Source of the DNA: an uncultured Alphaproteobacteria bacterium
GTDB taxonomy: Bacteria > Pseudomonadota > Alphaproteobacteria > Pelagibacterales > Pelagibacteraceae
Length of the DNA: 53,278 nt
Reading direction: 5' to 3'
Assembly (NCBI GenBank): GCA_903869725.1
Contig: CAIQAD010000046.1
Location: 1-53,278, forward strand
Of this stretch, positions 43,231-51,211 are shown one piece after another; the first letter of the stretch is position 1; each line of letters starts with the position of its first letter. A program made the position numbers and the translations under genes. The notes below the pieces were generated by a model. The model did no database searches, had not been told where the DNA came from, and saw only the letters and a list, made by a program, of their open reading frames with translations.

Positions 43231-43781
43231 TATTTACCGCCTTTTCTTCTTTTATTTTGAGCTTTAAGAAGAAGATCTTCATACAACTGAACTCGACTTA
43301 TTAATCGGCCTTCAATTGTATTTAACTTTAGCAAAGAACTTCCAGCATTAGAGTCTCTAGTGAATGCAACCCCAATCAAAGACTGGTTCTTCAAAACTTT
43401 ATTTTGATCTCCTCTTTTAAAATCAGGATGAGAAATATTTGAAGACAATGTAGGTTTATATTTGTCTTTGTCATACTCAAGTATTTCATTGCCAAATATG
43501 CCAGTCTCAATTAACCCCACTCTTCTTAATCGCCATAAAAACTCAACCAGCTTTATAAAGATTTCTTCCTCGTACGCACCTCGAGGTCGATAGGTTTTAA
43601 ACATGCTGTCTTTTAAAGTATTAAACTCTTCAATACTTTCGCCAATGATCACATGCTTTTCTGCCGTTAATCCATGGCTTAAGGCATTGCCACTTACTAT
43701 TTGTTTTCCCGAAACTGATTTCGGGCCTGTTGATTTTAGAGCGTTTAATCTGTTTGCTCTAATTTTCTTTTTACTAGACAT
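43230..43781 (-). CDS. hypothetical protein of the 'STGPKTxxGK...NALxHGLTA' type
   Basis: RANRLNALKSTGPKSVSGKQIVSGNALSHGLTAEKHVI motif; SD AAGGAG before ATG. Confidence 0.75.
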   Translation of the reverse strand: MSSKKKIRANRLNALKSTGPKSVSGKQIVSGNALSHGLTAEKHVIIGESIEEFNTLKDSMFKTYRPRGAYEEEIFIKLVEFLWRLRRVGLIETGIFGNEILEYDKDKYKPTLSSNISHPDFKRGDQNKVLKNQSLIGVAFTRDSNAGSSLLKLNTIEGRLISRVQLYEDLLLKAQNKRRKGGK

Positions 43782-43949
43782 GATCGTCTCCTTATTAATT
43801 AATTAATTTTCTTAACGCACAGCACAAAGACTATGCCTCAAGGCCAAAAAATGTTTTGAAATAGGGTTCCCACCGTTACCGGCAATAATTTAAGGGAGCG
43901 TAGTTTGCAGCAACTGCGAAGTACTATTACAGAAATAATTTCTATAATG

Positions 43950-43984
43950 ACAATATATTACATTATAAAACACTATCAAGTCAA
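43950..43984 (-). promoter_or_regulatory. candidate sigma70-type promoter for the 43781-42603 operon
   Basis: Minus strand TTGACT - 18 nt - TAATAT, about 170 nt upstream of the first ATG. Confidence 0.4.
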
Positions 43985-44038
43985 TAATGCAAATAATCCT
44001 TTAAAATCAACAATTCTAGACGATAGTTATATAGGATT

Positions 44039-44356
44039 TTATGGGATATAATATATTTTTTCTCCTGATTTTAATGGGGTATTGCTGTCATCTTTTTTAA
44101 AAGCAGACTCATAACGTTCGCTGTTAATCCCAGCGGCATTATCTCTAATTTCAATCTCATTTCCTGATAAATTTATTTTAATTTTTAATTTATAATCAGG
44201 ATTAATTCTTTTAAGAATTTTTTTGTTAGTTAAATAGCTTTGAATTGAATTGTCTACAAATTCAGCAAGCGCGTACCACTCAGTGTATCTCATATTCTTT
44301 AGGAGTCCCAAAAGGCTTACTGTGGGTGCAATATTTAATTTTTGAATATCTTTCAT
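44039..44356 (-). pseudogene. 5' fragment of GHKL/HATPase_c_3 (MutL/MORC-like) ATPase
   Basis: ALAEFVDNSIQSY (N box) and IEIRDNAAGI (G1 box) present; G2 box and the rest missing; stops at 105 aa. Confidence 0.7.
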
Positions 44357-44394
44357 TTTAATTTTAAAATATTACTAATTTCAATATAAACAAT

Positions 44395-44748
44395 CTAATA
44401 ATCTATATAAATTTTATAATTCAATATCTTGCAAAAGTTATTAAGCAAAATTAATTGATTTATACTTCTTGGATAAACATCTAATAATTTAGGATTAAAA
44501 ATAATAATCGATATTAACTGTGATCTTGAGATAGAAACATTCAATCTATTTTTATCAAAAAGGAAGTCTAAATTTCTAGGCAAACATTCAGGATCTGAAC
44601 TTGTCATAGATACGATAGTAATTGATCCTTGTTGTCCTTGAAATTTATCGATCGTTCCCATTTTTGCTAATTTTTTAAATTTAGAAGTTAAGAAATTTGT
44701 TTGAATATTATAAGGACTAACAACAAGTATATCTTCTTTAGATATTAA
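44395..44748 (-). pseudogene. 3' fragment of UPF1/DNA2-like superfamily 1 helicase (AAA_12 domain)
   Basis: In-frame reading from 44748: ISKEDILVVSPYNIQTNFLTSKFKKLAKMGTIDKFQGQQGSITIVSMTSS...LFDKNRLNVSISRSQ; Walker A/B portion absent. Confidence 0.75.
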
Positions 44749-44750
44749 TT

Positions 44751-44822
44751 ATCTTTAAAAATTACTACTAAGCTAGGTAGAGGCTTATTTAAGCCCCTAC
44801 TCATCTAATAATTAATTTATTT
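44751..44822. repeat. 72-bp direct repeat, copy 1 (contains terminator-like hairpin GTAGAGGCTT/AAGCCCCTAC)
   Basis: atctttaaaaattactactaagctaggtagaggcttatttaagcccctacTcatctaataattaatttattt; differs from copy 2 at one base. Confidence 0.95.
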
Positions 44823-45614
44823 TAGTAATTCATTTAATGGTTCAGAAATAACTGAAACTGTATTCACTCCATTATGATCTAAACCAGCAAGAATTTTGTA
44901 TTGAGCATTAATATTAAGATCCGTTAATGATTTAATATAATCTAACGCAAGTACGTCAGCCGTATTGTTGTCATTGCTGCCTGTGATTGCAAATACTTTG
45001 GTTGTTTTTGGAATATTTTTAATAAAATCACTTGGTGACAACGAAAAATAACGAGACGACGCGCCCCTCATAAATCTCCAACTACTAATATTGCAAGGGC
45101 ATGCAAGTAATATTGCGCCTTCTGCAATGCCAGGAGTACGTCCAATCATTATACCGCTAGTCGCCGCTCCACCCGAATGTCCAATAAGAATAGTTTTAGT
45201 AGGTTTGTAATAATTTTTAAGAGATTGGACTGCAGCAGTCATCTCATCCAAATTTGTTGTTGTGTAACAATCACGTCTTCCACAATCACTTCCTGAAGAT
45301 TTATTATTTTGGTTATCAAAGTATCCAGGTCGCAAAATTGCAACTTTAACAGTTCCAGCGGGCACTTCTACTTTTTCAGCATTTCTAATCATGCCAACTA
45401 CAGGACCATTATCACTTTGATCGCCATGGATAAAAATTACTAAATTTTTTATTTTTGTTTCAGGATTTTTTTTAAAAGTATGAATAGCTAAACACTCATC
45501 TTTTCCAGTAACACGAGTTACTTTATCATTTAAACATTCAACTGATTGTGCCGAAGATATTAAAAATAGTTCTGAGCACAAAATAAAACTAAATAATATA
45601 AAAAGTTTTTTCAT
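44817..45614 (-). CDS. secreted alpha/beta hydrolase
   Basis: Signal peptide; VIFIHGDQSDNGP; nucleophile elbow GHSGGA; catalytic-like GLDHNGV. Confidence 0.82.
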   Translation of the reverse strand: MKKLFILFSFILCSELFLISSAQSVECLNDKVTRVTGKDECLAIHTFKKNPETKIKNLVIFIHGDQSDNGPVVGMIRNAEKVEVPAGTVKVAILRPGYFDNQNNKSSGSDCGRRDCYTTTNLDEMTAAVQSLKNYYKPTKTILIGHSGGAATSGIMIGRTPGIAEGAILLACPCNISSWRFMRGASSRYFSLSPSDFIKNIPKTTKVFAITGSNDNNTADVLALDYIKSLTDLNINAQYKILAGLDHNGVNTVSVISEPLNELLK

Positions 45615-45733
45615 TTAAAGTATTTTTCATTATTTTTTACAGGCATAAATTTTTAACCCCCAATAATTTAGCAACAAAAGCTTATTTAGATAAAAATACT
45701 TAGTAAAAATACTTTATATACTTATATTTAAAA

Positions 45734-45805
45734 ATCTTTAAAAATTACTACTAAGCTAGGTAGAGGCTTATTTAAGCCCCTACCCATCTAATAATTAATT
45801 TATTT
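45734..45805. repeat. 72-bp direct repeat, copy 2
   Basis: Same 72 nt as 44751-44822 with T->C at one position; same orientation. Confidence 0.95.
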
Positions 45806-46250
45806 CAATCGTTCTTGATTTTTTAGACTCAGGAATAATTCTCTCTAAAGAGATTTTTAACAAACCATCTTTCAACTGCGCCCCTTTGATTTCTGTATCA
45901 TCAGAGACTGTGAAAGTTTTGCTAAAGTATCTTTTAGAAATACCTTGATGAATAACCTCATTATTTTCATCTTTATTCTCAGTCTTATTTTCCTTAATAG
46001 ATTTTATCTTCAAAAGACCATCTGCATATTCAATGCTGATATCTTTCTTAGAAAAACCAGCCAAAGCCAATTCAATATCATAGGTATAGTCACCTGTTTT
46101 AACGATATTGTATGGTGGATAATTTACTAGAGATGATTCAAAGTCATTGTCTTCGAACATTCTCTCAAAATTATCAAATAAATTATCATAACCAATTGAA
46201 ATAGGCTTCAACTGATTAAAGATAGATAGGCTTCCATTTAGTTTGTTCAT
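45795..46250 (-). CDS. Hsp20/alpha-crystallin small heat shock protein
   Basis: PPYNIVKTGDYTYDIELALAGFSKKDISIEYADGLLKI... ACD; IbpA-like. Confidence 0.93.
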   Translation of the reverse strand: MNKLNGSLSIFNQLKPISIGYDNLFDNFERMFEDNDFESSLVNYPPYNIVKTGDYTYDIELALAGFSKKDISIEYADGLLKIKSIKENKTENKDENNEVIHQGISKRYFSKTFTVSDDTEIKGAQLKDGLLKISLERIIPESKKSRTIEIN

Positions 46251-46257
46251 TGTGTTT

Positions 46258-46302
46258 CTCCTTATTTAAGCGAGTTAGGTAAGTCCCACTAAGGCAACTT
46301 AC
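46258..46302 (-). promoter_or_regulatory. ROSE-like RNA thermometer upstream of hsp20
   Basis: Minus strand CTC(G)CTT-AAAT-AAGGAG pairs the SD with a bulged G inside the UCGCU motif; preceded by hairpin GTAAGT...ACTTAC. Confidence 0.7.
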
Positions 46303-46415
46303 TCTGTATGAAATGGGTAATTATTTTTAATTTCCAATATCAAAAAAAATTTATTTTTAAGCCCCTTGAAAATCTAAAATTTATTATTAAGACTTAATTT
46401 AATTTTTTAATTGAA

Positions 46416-46439
46416 AAAAGGAGGCCTTTGCCTCCTTTT
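46416..46439 (-). terminator. Rho-independent terminator
   Basis: AAAAGGAGGC-AAAG-GCCTCCTTTT 10-bp stem followed by a T-run on the minus strand. Confidence 0.85.
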
Positions 46440-46690
46440 AAGAGTTTTAATAAAAAACTTCAGGAAAAATTTAGAATGGACCTTATTGTTGAGAGCTAAG
46501 GATCCGTAGGCTCTTATTCGATAGTTACACTTTCAATTCAAGTGTAAGGTAGTGGCAACGTATTTACTTTCATTTCCCCTCCTACATAAAAATATCTGCC
46601 GAGTTGCTTTTAAAGTCAAATTACCCTCAACAATAATGCTTTAACAAATAAGCATTATAGATGAGCAGTTTAGCTATACATTAAGGCAGA
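46440..46690 (-). ncRNA. candidate structured non-coding RNA / leader RNA
   Basis: TCTGCC...GGCAGA closing helix enclosing CTCA-(ATAATGCTT...AAGCATTAT)-TGAG; then TTACACTT/AAGTGTAA hairpin; GAGC/GCTC hairpin; ends at the terminator 46416-46439. 5' end not determined. Confidence 0.5.
46538..46573 (-). CDS. 11-aa micro-ORF / possible leader peptide
   Basis: AGGAGGGGAA-ATG AAA GTA AAT ACG TTG CCA CTA CCT TAC ACT TGA (MKVNTLPLPYT); stop codon lies within an 8-bp hairpin. Confidence 0.35.
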   Translation of the reverse strand: MKVNTLPLPYT

Positions 46691-46968
46691 GCTTTAAGTT
46701 TTAAATTTAAAACACTATTGTTTTATAAGCCTTTTTAAACTCTTCAGTAGCTGTAAAAGAAATATAGAAATAAAAACAATTATTTAAAATTGTTTAACTT
46801 TTTAAATTTAAGAGTAATATTTTCGCATCTTTTTTTTCAAAATTAAAATCCCAGATTTATTCATTTTTTTCTAAAAATAGTTCATTAGAATAATTACAAT
46901 CAACAATCAGCTGATTGAGAATAAAAAAGCCTGTAGCGTTAAAATAAAAAAATAATCTCGCTTAATTA

Positions 46969-48063
46969 TTATTTTTTAAATAAATCCTTAAATTCTCTTG
47001 GTTCTGACCTTAAATATTGCGGTGGCACATCAACAGATGCTTTTAGTTCGGCAGCTGCATGCCAAGGCCATCGAGGATCGTATAAAGCTGCTCTTGCAAT
47101 TGCTATTAGATCAGCCTGATTGTTTTTTAATATTGTCTCTGCTTGTTGAGCTTCAGTGATTAGACCAACGGCTATTACAGGCATTGAAACTTTTTTCTTA
47201 ATCCTGTCTGCAAAATGCACTTGATAACCAGCTTCAACTGGAATTTTTTGTAGGGGTGATAATCCTCCGCTCGATACATGAATAAATGCACAGTTTATTG
47301 TTTGAAGTTCAATTGCAAACTGAATACTTTCATCAATATTCCATCCCCCTTCAACCCAATCAGATGCTGAAATTCTAATTCCAATTGGAATATCTTTTTT
47401 AATATGAGTTCTTACAAATTTAAATAATTCTAAAGGATAACGCATACGGTTCTCTAATGATCCACCGTACTCGTCTGTTCTGGTGTTTGATAACGGAGAT
47501 AAAAATTGATGCAGTAAATAGCCATGGGCTGCGTGCAGTTCAATTAAATCTAATCCTACAGTAATGGCCCGTTCAGCTGATTTTAAAAATGACTGTTTAA
47601 TTCTCTCTAACTCATTTTTGTTAAGTGCGTGCGGTAATCTTTCATCATTATTAAATGGGATTGCAGAAGGTGCATCCGTCATCCAGCCACCATTATTTTC
47701 TTCTAAAATTTTTCCACCTTTCCACGGCGCAGCGCATGATGCTTTTCTACCTGCGTGTGCGAGTTGCACTCCAATTGGAATTTTTGAATGTTGCCTAATT
47801 GCATAAATGACTTTTTCTAAGGCAATTTGATTGTCATTTGAATAAAGTCCCAAATCAAAAGGGGTAATTCTACCGTTTGCCTCTACTGCTGTTGCCTCAA
47901 GAATTAATAAGCCTGCACCAGAATGAGACAGTGAGCCAAGATGCATTAAATGCCAATCCGTTGCTTTGCCATCAACAGCTGAATATTGGCACATTGGTGC
48001 AATAACAATTCTATTTCTAAGATTTAATGAACCTATTTTAACGCCTTCAAACAATTTACTCAT
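46969..48063 (-). CDS. NADH:flavin oxidoreductase, old yellow enzyme (NamA/YqjM-like)
   Basis: LRNRIVIAPMCQYSAVDGKATDWHLMHLG; GVQLAHAGRKAS; ELHAAHGYLLHQFLSPLSNTRTDEYGGSLENRMR. Confidence 0.93.
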   Translation of the reverse strand: MSKLFEGVKIGSLNLRNRIVIAPMCQYSAVDGKATDWHLMHLGSLSHSGAGLLILEATAVEANGRITPFDLGLYSNDNQIALEKVIYAIRQHSKIPIGVQLAHAGRKASCAAPWKGGKILEENNGGWMTDAPSAIPFNNDERLPHALNKNELERIKQSFLKSAERAITVGLDLIELHAAHGYLLHQFLSPLSNTRTDEYGGSLENRMRYPLELFKFVRTHIKKDIPIGIRISASDWVEGGWNIDESIQFAIELQTINCAFIHVSSGGLSPLQKIPVEAGYQVHFADRIKKKVSMPVIAVGLITEAQQAETILKNNQADLIAIARAALYDPRWPWHAAAELKASVDVPPQYLRSEPREFKDLFKK

Positions 48064-48172
48064 TTAGCTTTGTTATGAATTAATTTATTTAAATATATAA
48101 AACTTTATACTGCTTGCTACCTCTCTGTAAATGACATACGCACTGGCCTCGTTCAATTAAACAAAAGGAAAT

Positions 48173-48583
48173 ATGCATAACATTATTGATACAGCTGCTG
48201 AAGCTGGATCGTTCAAAACATTAGCAACTGCACTTACAGCAGCGGGTTTAGTAGATACATTAAACGGTAATGGACCATTTACAGTTTTTGCTCCAACCGA
48301 TGATGCATTTAAAAAATTACCTGCTGGCAAATTAGAGTCTTTGCTTGCGGATGTTCCACAATTAAAATCAATCCTTACCTATCACGTAGTTGCTGGTAAA
48401 GTGATGGCAGCAGATGTAATGGGCTTAAATGGTAAATCTGCTAAAACCGTTAATGGATCTGATGTTAAAATTAGTACAGATGGTGGTGTTAAATTAAACG
48501 GTACTTCTAATGTTGTTAAAACAGACATCGAATGCACGAATGGCGTTATTCATGTAATTGATTCTGTAATTATTCCAGCCTAA
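48173..48583 (+). CDS. fasciclin (FAS1) domain protein, no visible signal peptide
   Basis: [43 protein letters not shown]. Confidence 0.92.
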   Translation: MHNIIDTAAEAGSFKTLATALTAAGLVDTLNGNGPFTVFAPTDDAFKKLPAGKLESLLADVPQLKSILTYHVVAGKVMAADVMGLNGKSAKTVNGSDVKISTDGGVKLNGTSNVVKTDIECTNGVIHVIDSVIIPA

Positions 48584-48610
48584 GTATTTTTAAAATAACA
48601 GTTAAATATA

Positions 48611-48636
48611 AACATCCAGTTACAACGCTGGATGTT
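48611..48636 (+). terminator. stem-loop terminator downstream of fasciclin gene
   Basis: AACATCCAG-TTACAACG-CTGGATGTT 9-bp stem, weak U-rich tail. Confidence 0.55.
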
Positions 48637-48783
48637 ATTATTAATTCTAAATTATCCAAACTAACTAAAAAAGTTTTATGACATCTAACTGTCGCTTGTA
48701 ATTCCAATGTCGTTTTGTCTTTTGATACAATTTAACTGTTTACTATTTGTTTATAAAAACTAAGATACTTACCAAAGTATAGA

Positions 48784-49374
48784 ATGTTTGAATTACCAAA
48801 ATTAAATTATCCAAAAAACGCTTTAGCTCCTGTGATGTCTGAAGAAACGTTAGATTTTCATCATGCTAAACATCACCAAACTTACATTACAAATTTAAAT
48901 AATCTTATTAAAGATAGCCCGCTTGCAAAAAGTTCGCTTGAGGAAATAATTAAGGATAGTGCAAAAGATAGTTCAAAAATTGCAATTTTTAACAATGCTG
49001 GTCAACACTGGAATCATATTTTATTTTGGAATTGTATGAAACCAAAAGGCGGCGGAGCAATGCCAGCTACATTAGAAAAAAAAATTGTTGAGGATTTTGG
49101 CAGTGTCGATAAATTTAAAGAGGATTTTATTCAAGCAGGAGTTTCTCAATTTGGCTCAGGCTGGGCGTGGCTTGCTATTAAAAATGGAAAACTTGTAGTG
49201 ACTAAAACAGCTAATGCATCTAATCCGTTAGTAGATAATATGAAACCTATTTTTGGATGTGACGTATGGGAACATTCTTATTATATAGATTACAGAAATC
49301 GAAGAGCCGACTATCTTAAGGCTTTTATAAATGAATTAGCAAATTGGGAATTCGTAGCATCGCAATTAAATTAA
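48784..49374 (+). CDS. sodB: superoxide dismutase (Fe/Mn type)
   Basis: LDFHHAKHHQTYITNLN; QHWNHILFWNCM; FGSGWAWL; DVWEHSYYIDYRNRRADY. Confidence 0.95.
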   Translation: MFELPKLNYPKNALAPVMSEETLDFHHAKHHQTYITNLNNLIKDSPLAKSSLEEIIKDSAKDSSKIAIFNNAGQHWNHILFWNCMKPKGGGAMPATLEKKIVEDFGSVDKFKEDFIQAGVSQFGSGWAWLAIKNGKLVVTKTANASNPLVDNMKPIFGCDVWEHSYYIDYRNRRADYLKAFINELANWEFVASQLN

Positions 49375-49421
49375 TTAAAGAAACTAATAATTCATATTGA
49401 TTAAGACTGCTGGTTTAAATT

Positions 49422-50921
49422 TTATATAGTATTATTTTCAACAAACACATCGGCAGCTTTAAATATTTTTGATTTGCGGTCATTATCCATTTTTTCTAAA
49501 ATTTTAACCATCATCGACAACCGATAATTGGTAGAGAAAAACTTTTTATTATTTTCAATAAATCTCCAATAAAGACCATCCATCGTCTCACACCACTCGC
49601 CTTTTTTAAAATCGCTCATTTTTAGTAAATAACTAGAAGCACAGATGTAGGGTTTAGTTGCAAATATTCCACCATCACTAAATAATCCCATACCAAATAC
49701 ATTGGGTGCCATCACCCAATCTGAAGAGTCAACGTACATTTCCATAAACCATCGATAAACAGATTTAGGTTCAATTTGGGATAAGTTCATAATATTAGCA
49801 ACCACCATCAAACGCTCGATATGATGACTCCAGCCATAGGTATTACAGTTTTTAATGGTGTGATCTAAAGGATCAATGCCGGTGGTGCCGTCATACCAAC
49901 TTTGTTTAAGTTTTCTTTTATGTTTAAAAAAGTTGTTAGTTGTCATTGTATTTTCAAAATTCTGATAAATGCCACGCATAAACTCACGCCAACCAATAAT
50001 CTGTCTTAAAAATCCTTCCAAATTATTAATTTTCACTTTATGCGTTTTAGTAAAAGCCATAGTCTCTTTGACTAACTCTTCAGGAGTAATCAGTCCTAAA
50101 TTCATCACCGGACTTAACAGGCTGTGAAATAAGGTATGAGATTTTTGTGAGATCGCGTCTTCAAAATCACCAAACGAATCTAGTTTATGTTTTAAAAAAT
50201 CAAAAAACAAATTGAGCGCATCTTTTCTAGTGGTTGGATAATTAAATGCTGCAATAGTACCAGGGTGATCGGTAAAATTATTTTCTAAAAATTTTTTAAT
50301 GTTCTTAGTGTGGGTTGTGTCAGTAAATACTAAAGTTTTTGGTATTTGAACTTTAGGATCAAGTTTGCGTCTATTATCTTCATCGAAACTCCATTTGCCG
50401 CCTAAAGGTTCCTGCTTATTCTTCATTAAAATATTAAATTTAATTCTCTGAATTTTATAAAAATTAGCCATGAAAGGTTTTTTAGTAGTACTTAGATACT
50501 CTTTAAAATCAGCGCGGTTACTTAAAAACATCGGAGATGGGATGAAATGATACTGAATGCTATGGTTGGTAAAAAAAGTTTTCAGTTGTTGTTCAAAAAA
50601 TTTATCTTCAATCTCAAATAAACTAACTTCTTTTGCATTAATCTTTTTTAAAAAAACTAAAATCTTGTCTTCAAATTTCTTCTTAAACAACTCATGGCTT
50701 GCATCATAATAATGCACGCTAAACTTAGCTTTTTTTAACTCATCGGCATAAGAGCGCATGGCTGACAGGAAAAGTAATATTTTTTGTCGGTGATGCTTTA
50801 CATAGGTGCAGAGCTGATAATCTTCAGCAAGCATGATGTGGTGATCTTTAAAATGTTTAAGATAACTTAAGGGAAACAGTTGATTACCAAGGATGATAAA
50901 GGCTTTTGATTTATTCGTCAT
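49422..50921 (-). CDS. cryptochrome/photolyase family protein (FeS-BCP / PhrB-like)
   Basis: 499 aa; LGNQLFPLSYL; GWREFMRGIY; YGWSHHIERLMVVANIMNLSQIEP; MYVDSSDWVMAPNVFGMGLFSDGGIFATKPYICAS. Confidence 0.92.
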   Translation of the reverse strand: MTNKSKAFIILGNQLFPLSYLKHFKDHHIMLAEDYQLCTYVKHHRQKILLFLSAMRSYADELKKAKFSVHYYDASHELFKKKFEDKILVFLKKINAKEVSLFEIEDKFFEQQLKTFFTNHSIQYHFIPSPMFLSNRADFKEYLSTTKKPFMANFYKIQRIKFNILMKNKQEPLGGKWSFDEDNRRKLDPKVQIPKTLVFTDTTHTKNIKKFLENNFTDHPGTIAAFNYPTTRKDALNLFFDFLKHKLDSFGDFEDAISQKSHTLFHSLLSPVMNLGLITPEELVKETMAFTKTHKVKINNLEGFLRQIIGWREFMRGIYQNFENTMTTNNFFKHKRKLKQSWYDGTTGIDPLDHTIKNCNTYGWSHHIERLMVVANIMNLSQIEPKSVYRWFMEMYVDSSDWVMAPNVFGMGLFSDGGIFATKPYICASSYLLKMSDFKKGEWCETMDGLYWRFIENNKKFFSTNYRLSMMVKILEKMDNDRKSKIFKAADVFVENNTI

Positions 50922-51207
50922 CTAAAGAATAATTTTTATTATTTAATTGTCGTCTATCGTACTCAAATTTCTTTCTATGCTTTAAGCTTTTGTGTCTAAC
51001 CCTTTTTCTCCATAATCTAAACGAACTAGGTTTTAGTTCGCTGCGCATAATTTTAATAACTTCCGCTTCAGATTTACCCGTCTGTTCTCTAATATATTCA
51101 AAAGTAATCCGATCTGCCCAAGCTGCCCAAATAATCCAGGAGTTTGAAGATTTGTCTTGTGGTTCTGGGTTAGCAGTGTTTGTTAAAGGTCTAAGGCCTT
51201 TTTTCAT
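50911..51207 (-). CDS. TIGR03643/DUF2805 family protein
   Basis: WAAWADRITFEYIREQTGKSEAEVIKIMRSELKPSSFRLWRKRVRHKSLKHRKKF; overlaps the photolyase gene. Confidence 0.88.
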   Translation of the reverse strand: MKKGLRPLTNTANPEPQDKSSNSWIIWAAWADRITFEYIREQTGKSEAEVIKIMRSELKPSSFRLWRKRVRHKSLKHRKKFEYDRRQLNNKNYSLDDE

Positions 51208-51211
51208 TTAA

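Noticed and set aside
44751-45805. Possible CRISPR array or transposon ends
   Set aside because: Only two direct (not inverted) copies 0.9 kb apart, no transposase or cas genes nearby.
46440-46690. tmRNA, RNase P RNA or SRP RNA
   Set aside because: I could not find the tRNA-like ends or tag codons of tmRNA, the conserved GAGGAAAGTCC of RNase P, or the GGAAGCAGC motif of SRP RNA by eye; a covariance search is still required.
46898-46915. Palindrome AATCAGCTGATT as an operator
   Set aside because: Short palindrome in AT-rich intergenic DNA with no second copy or regulator next to it.
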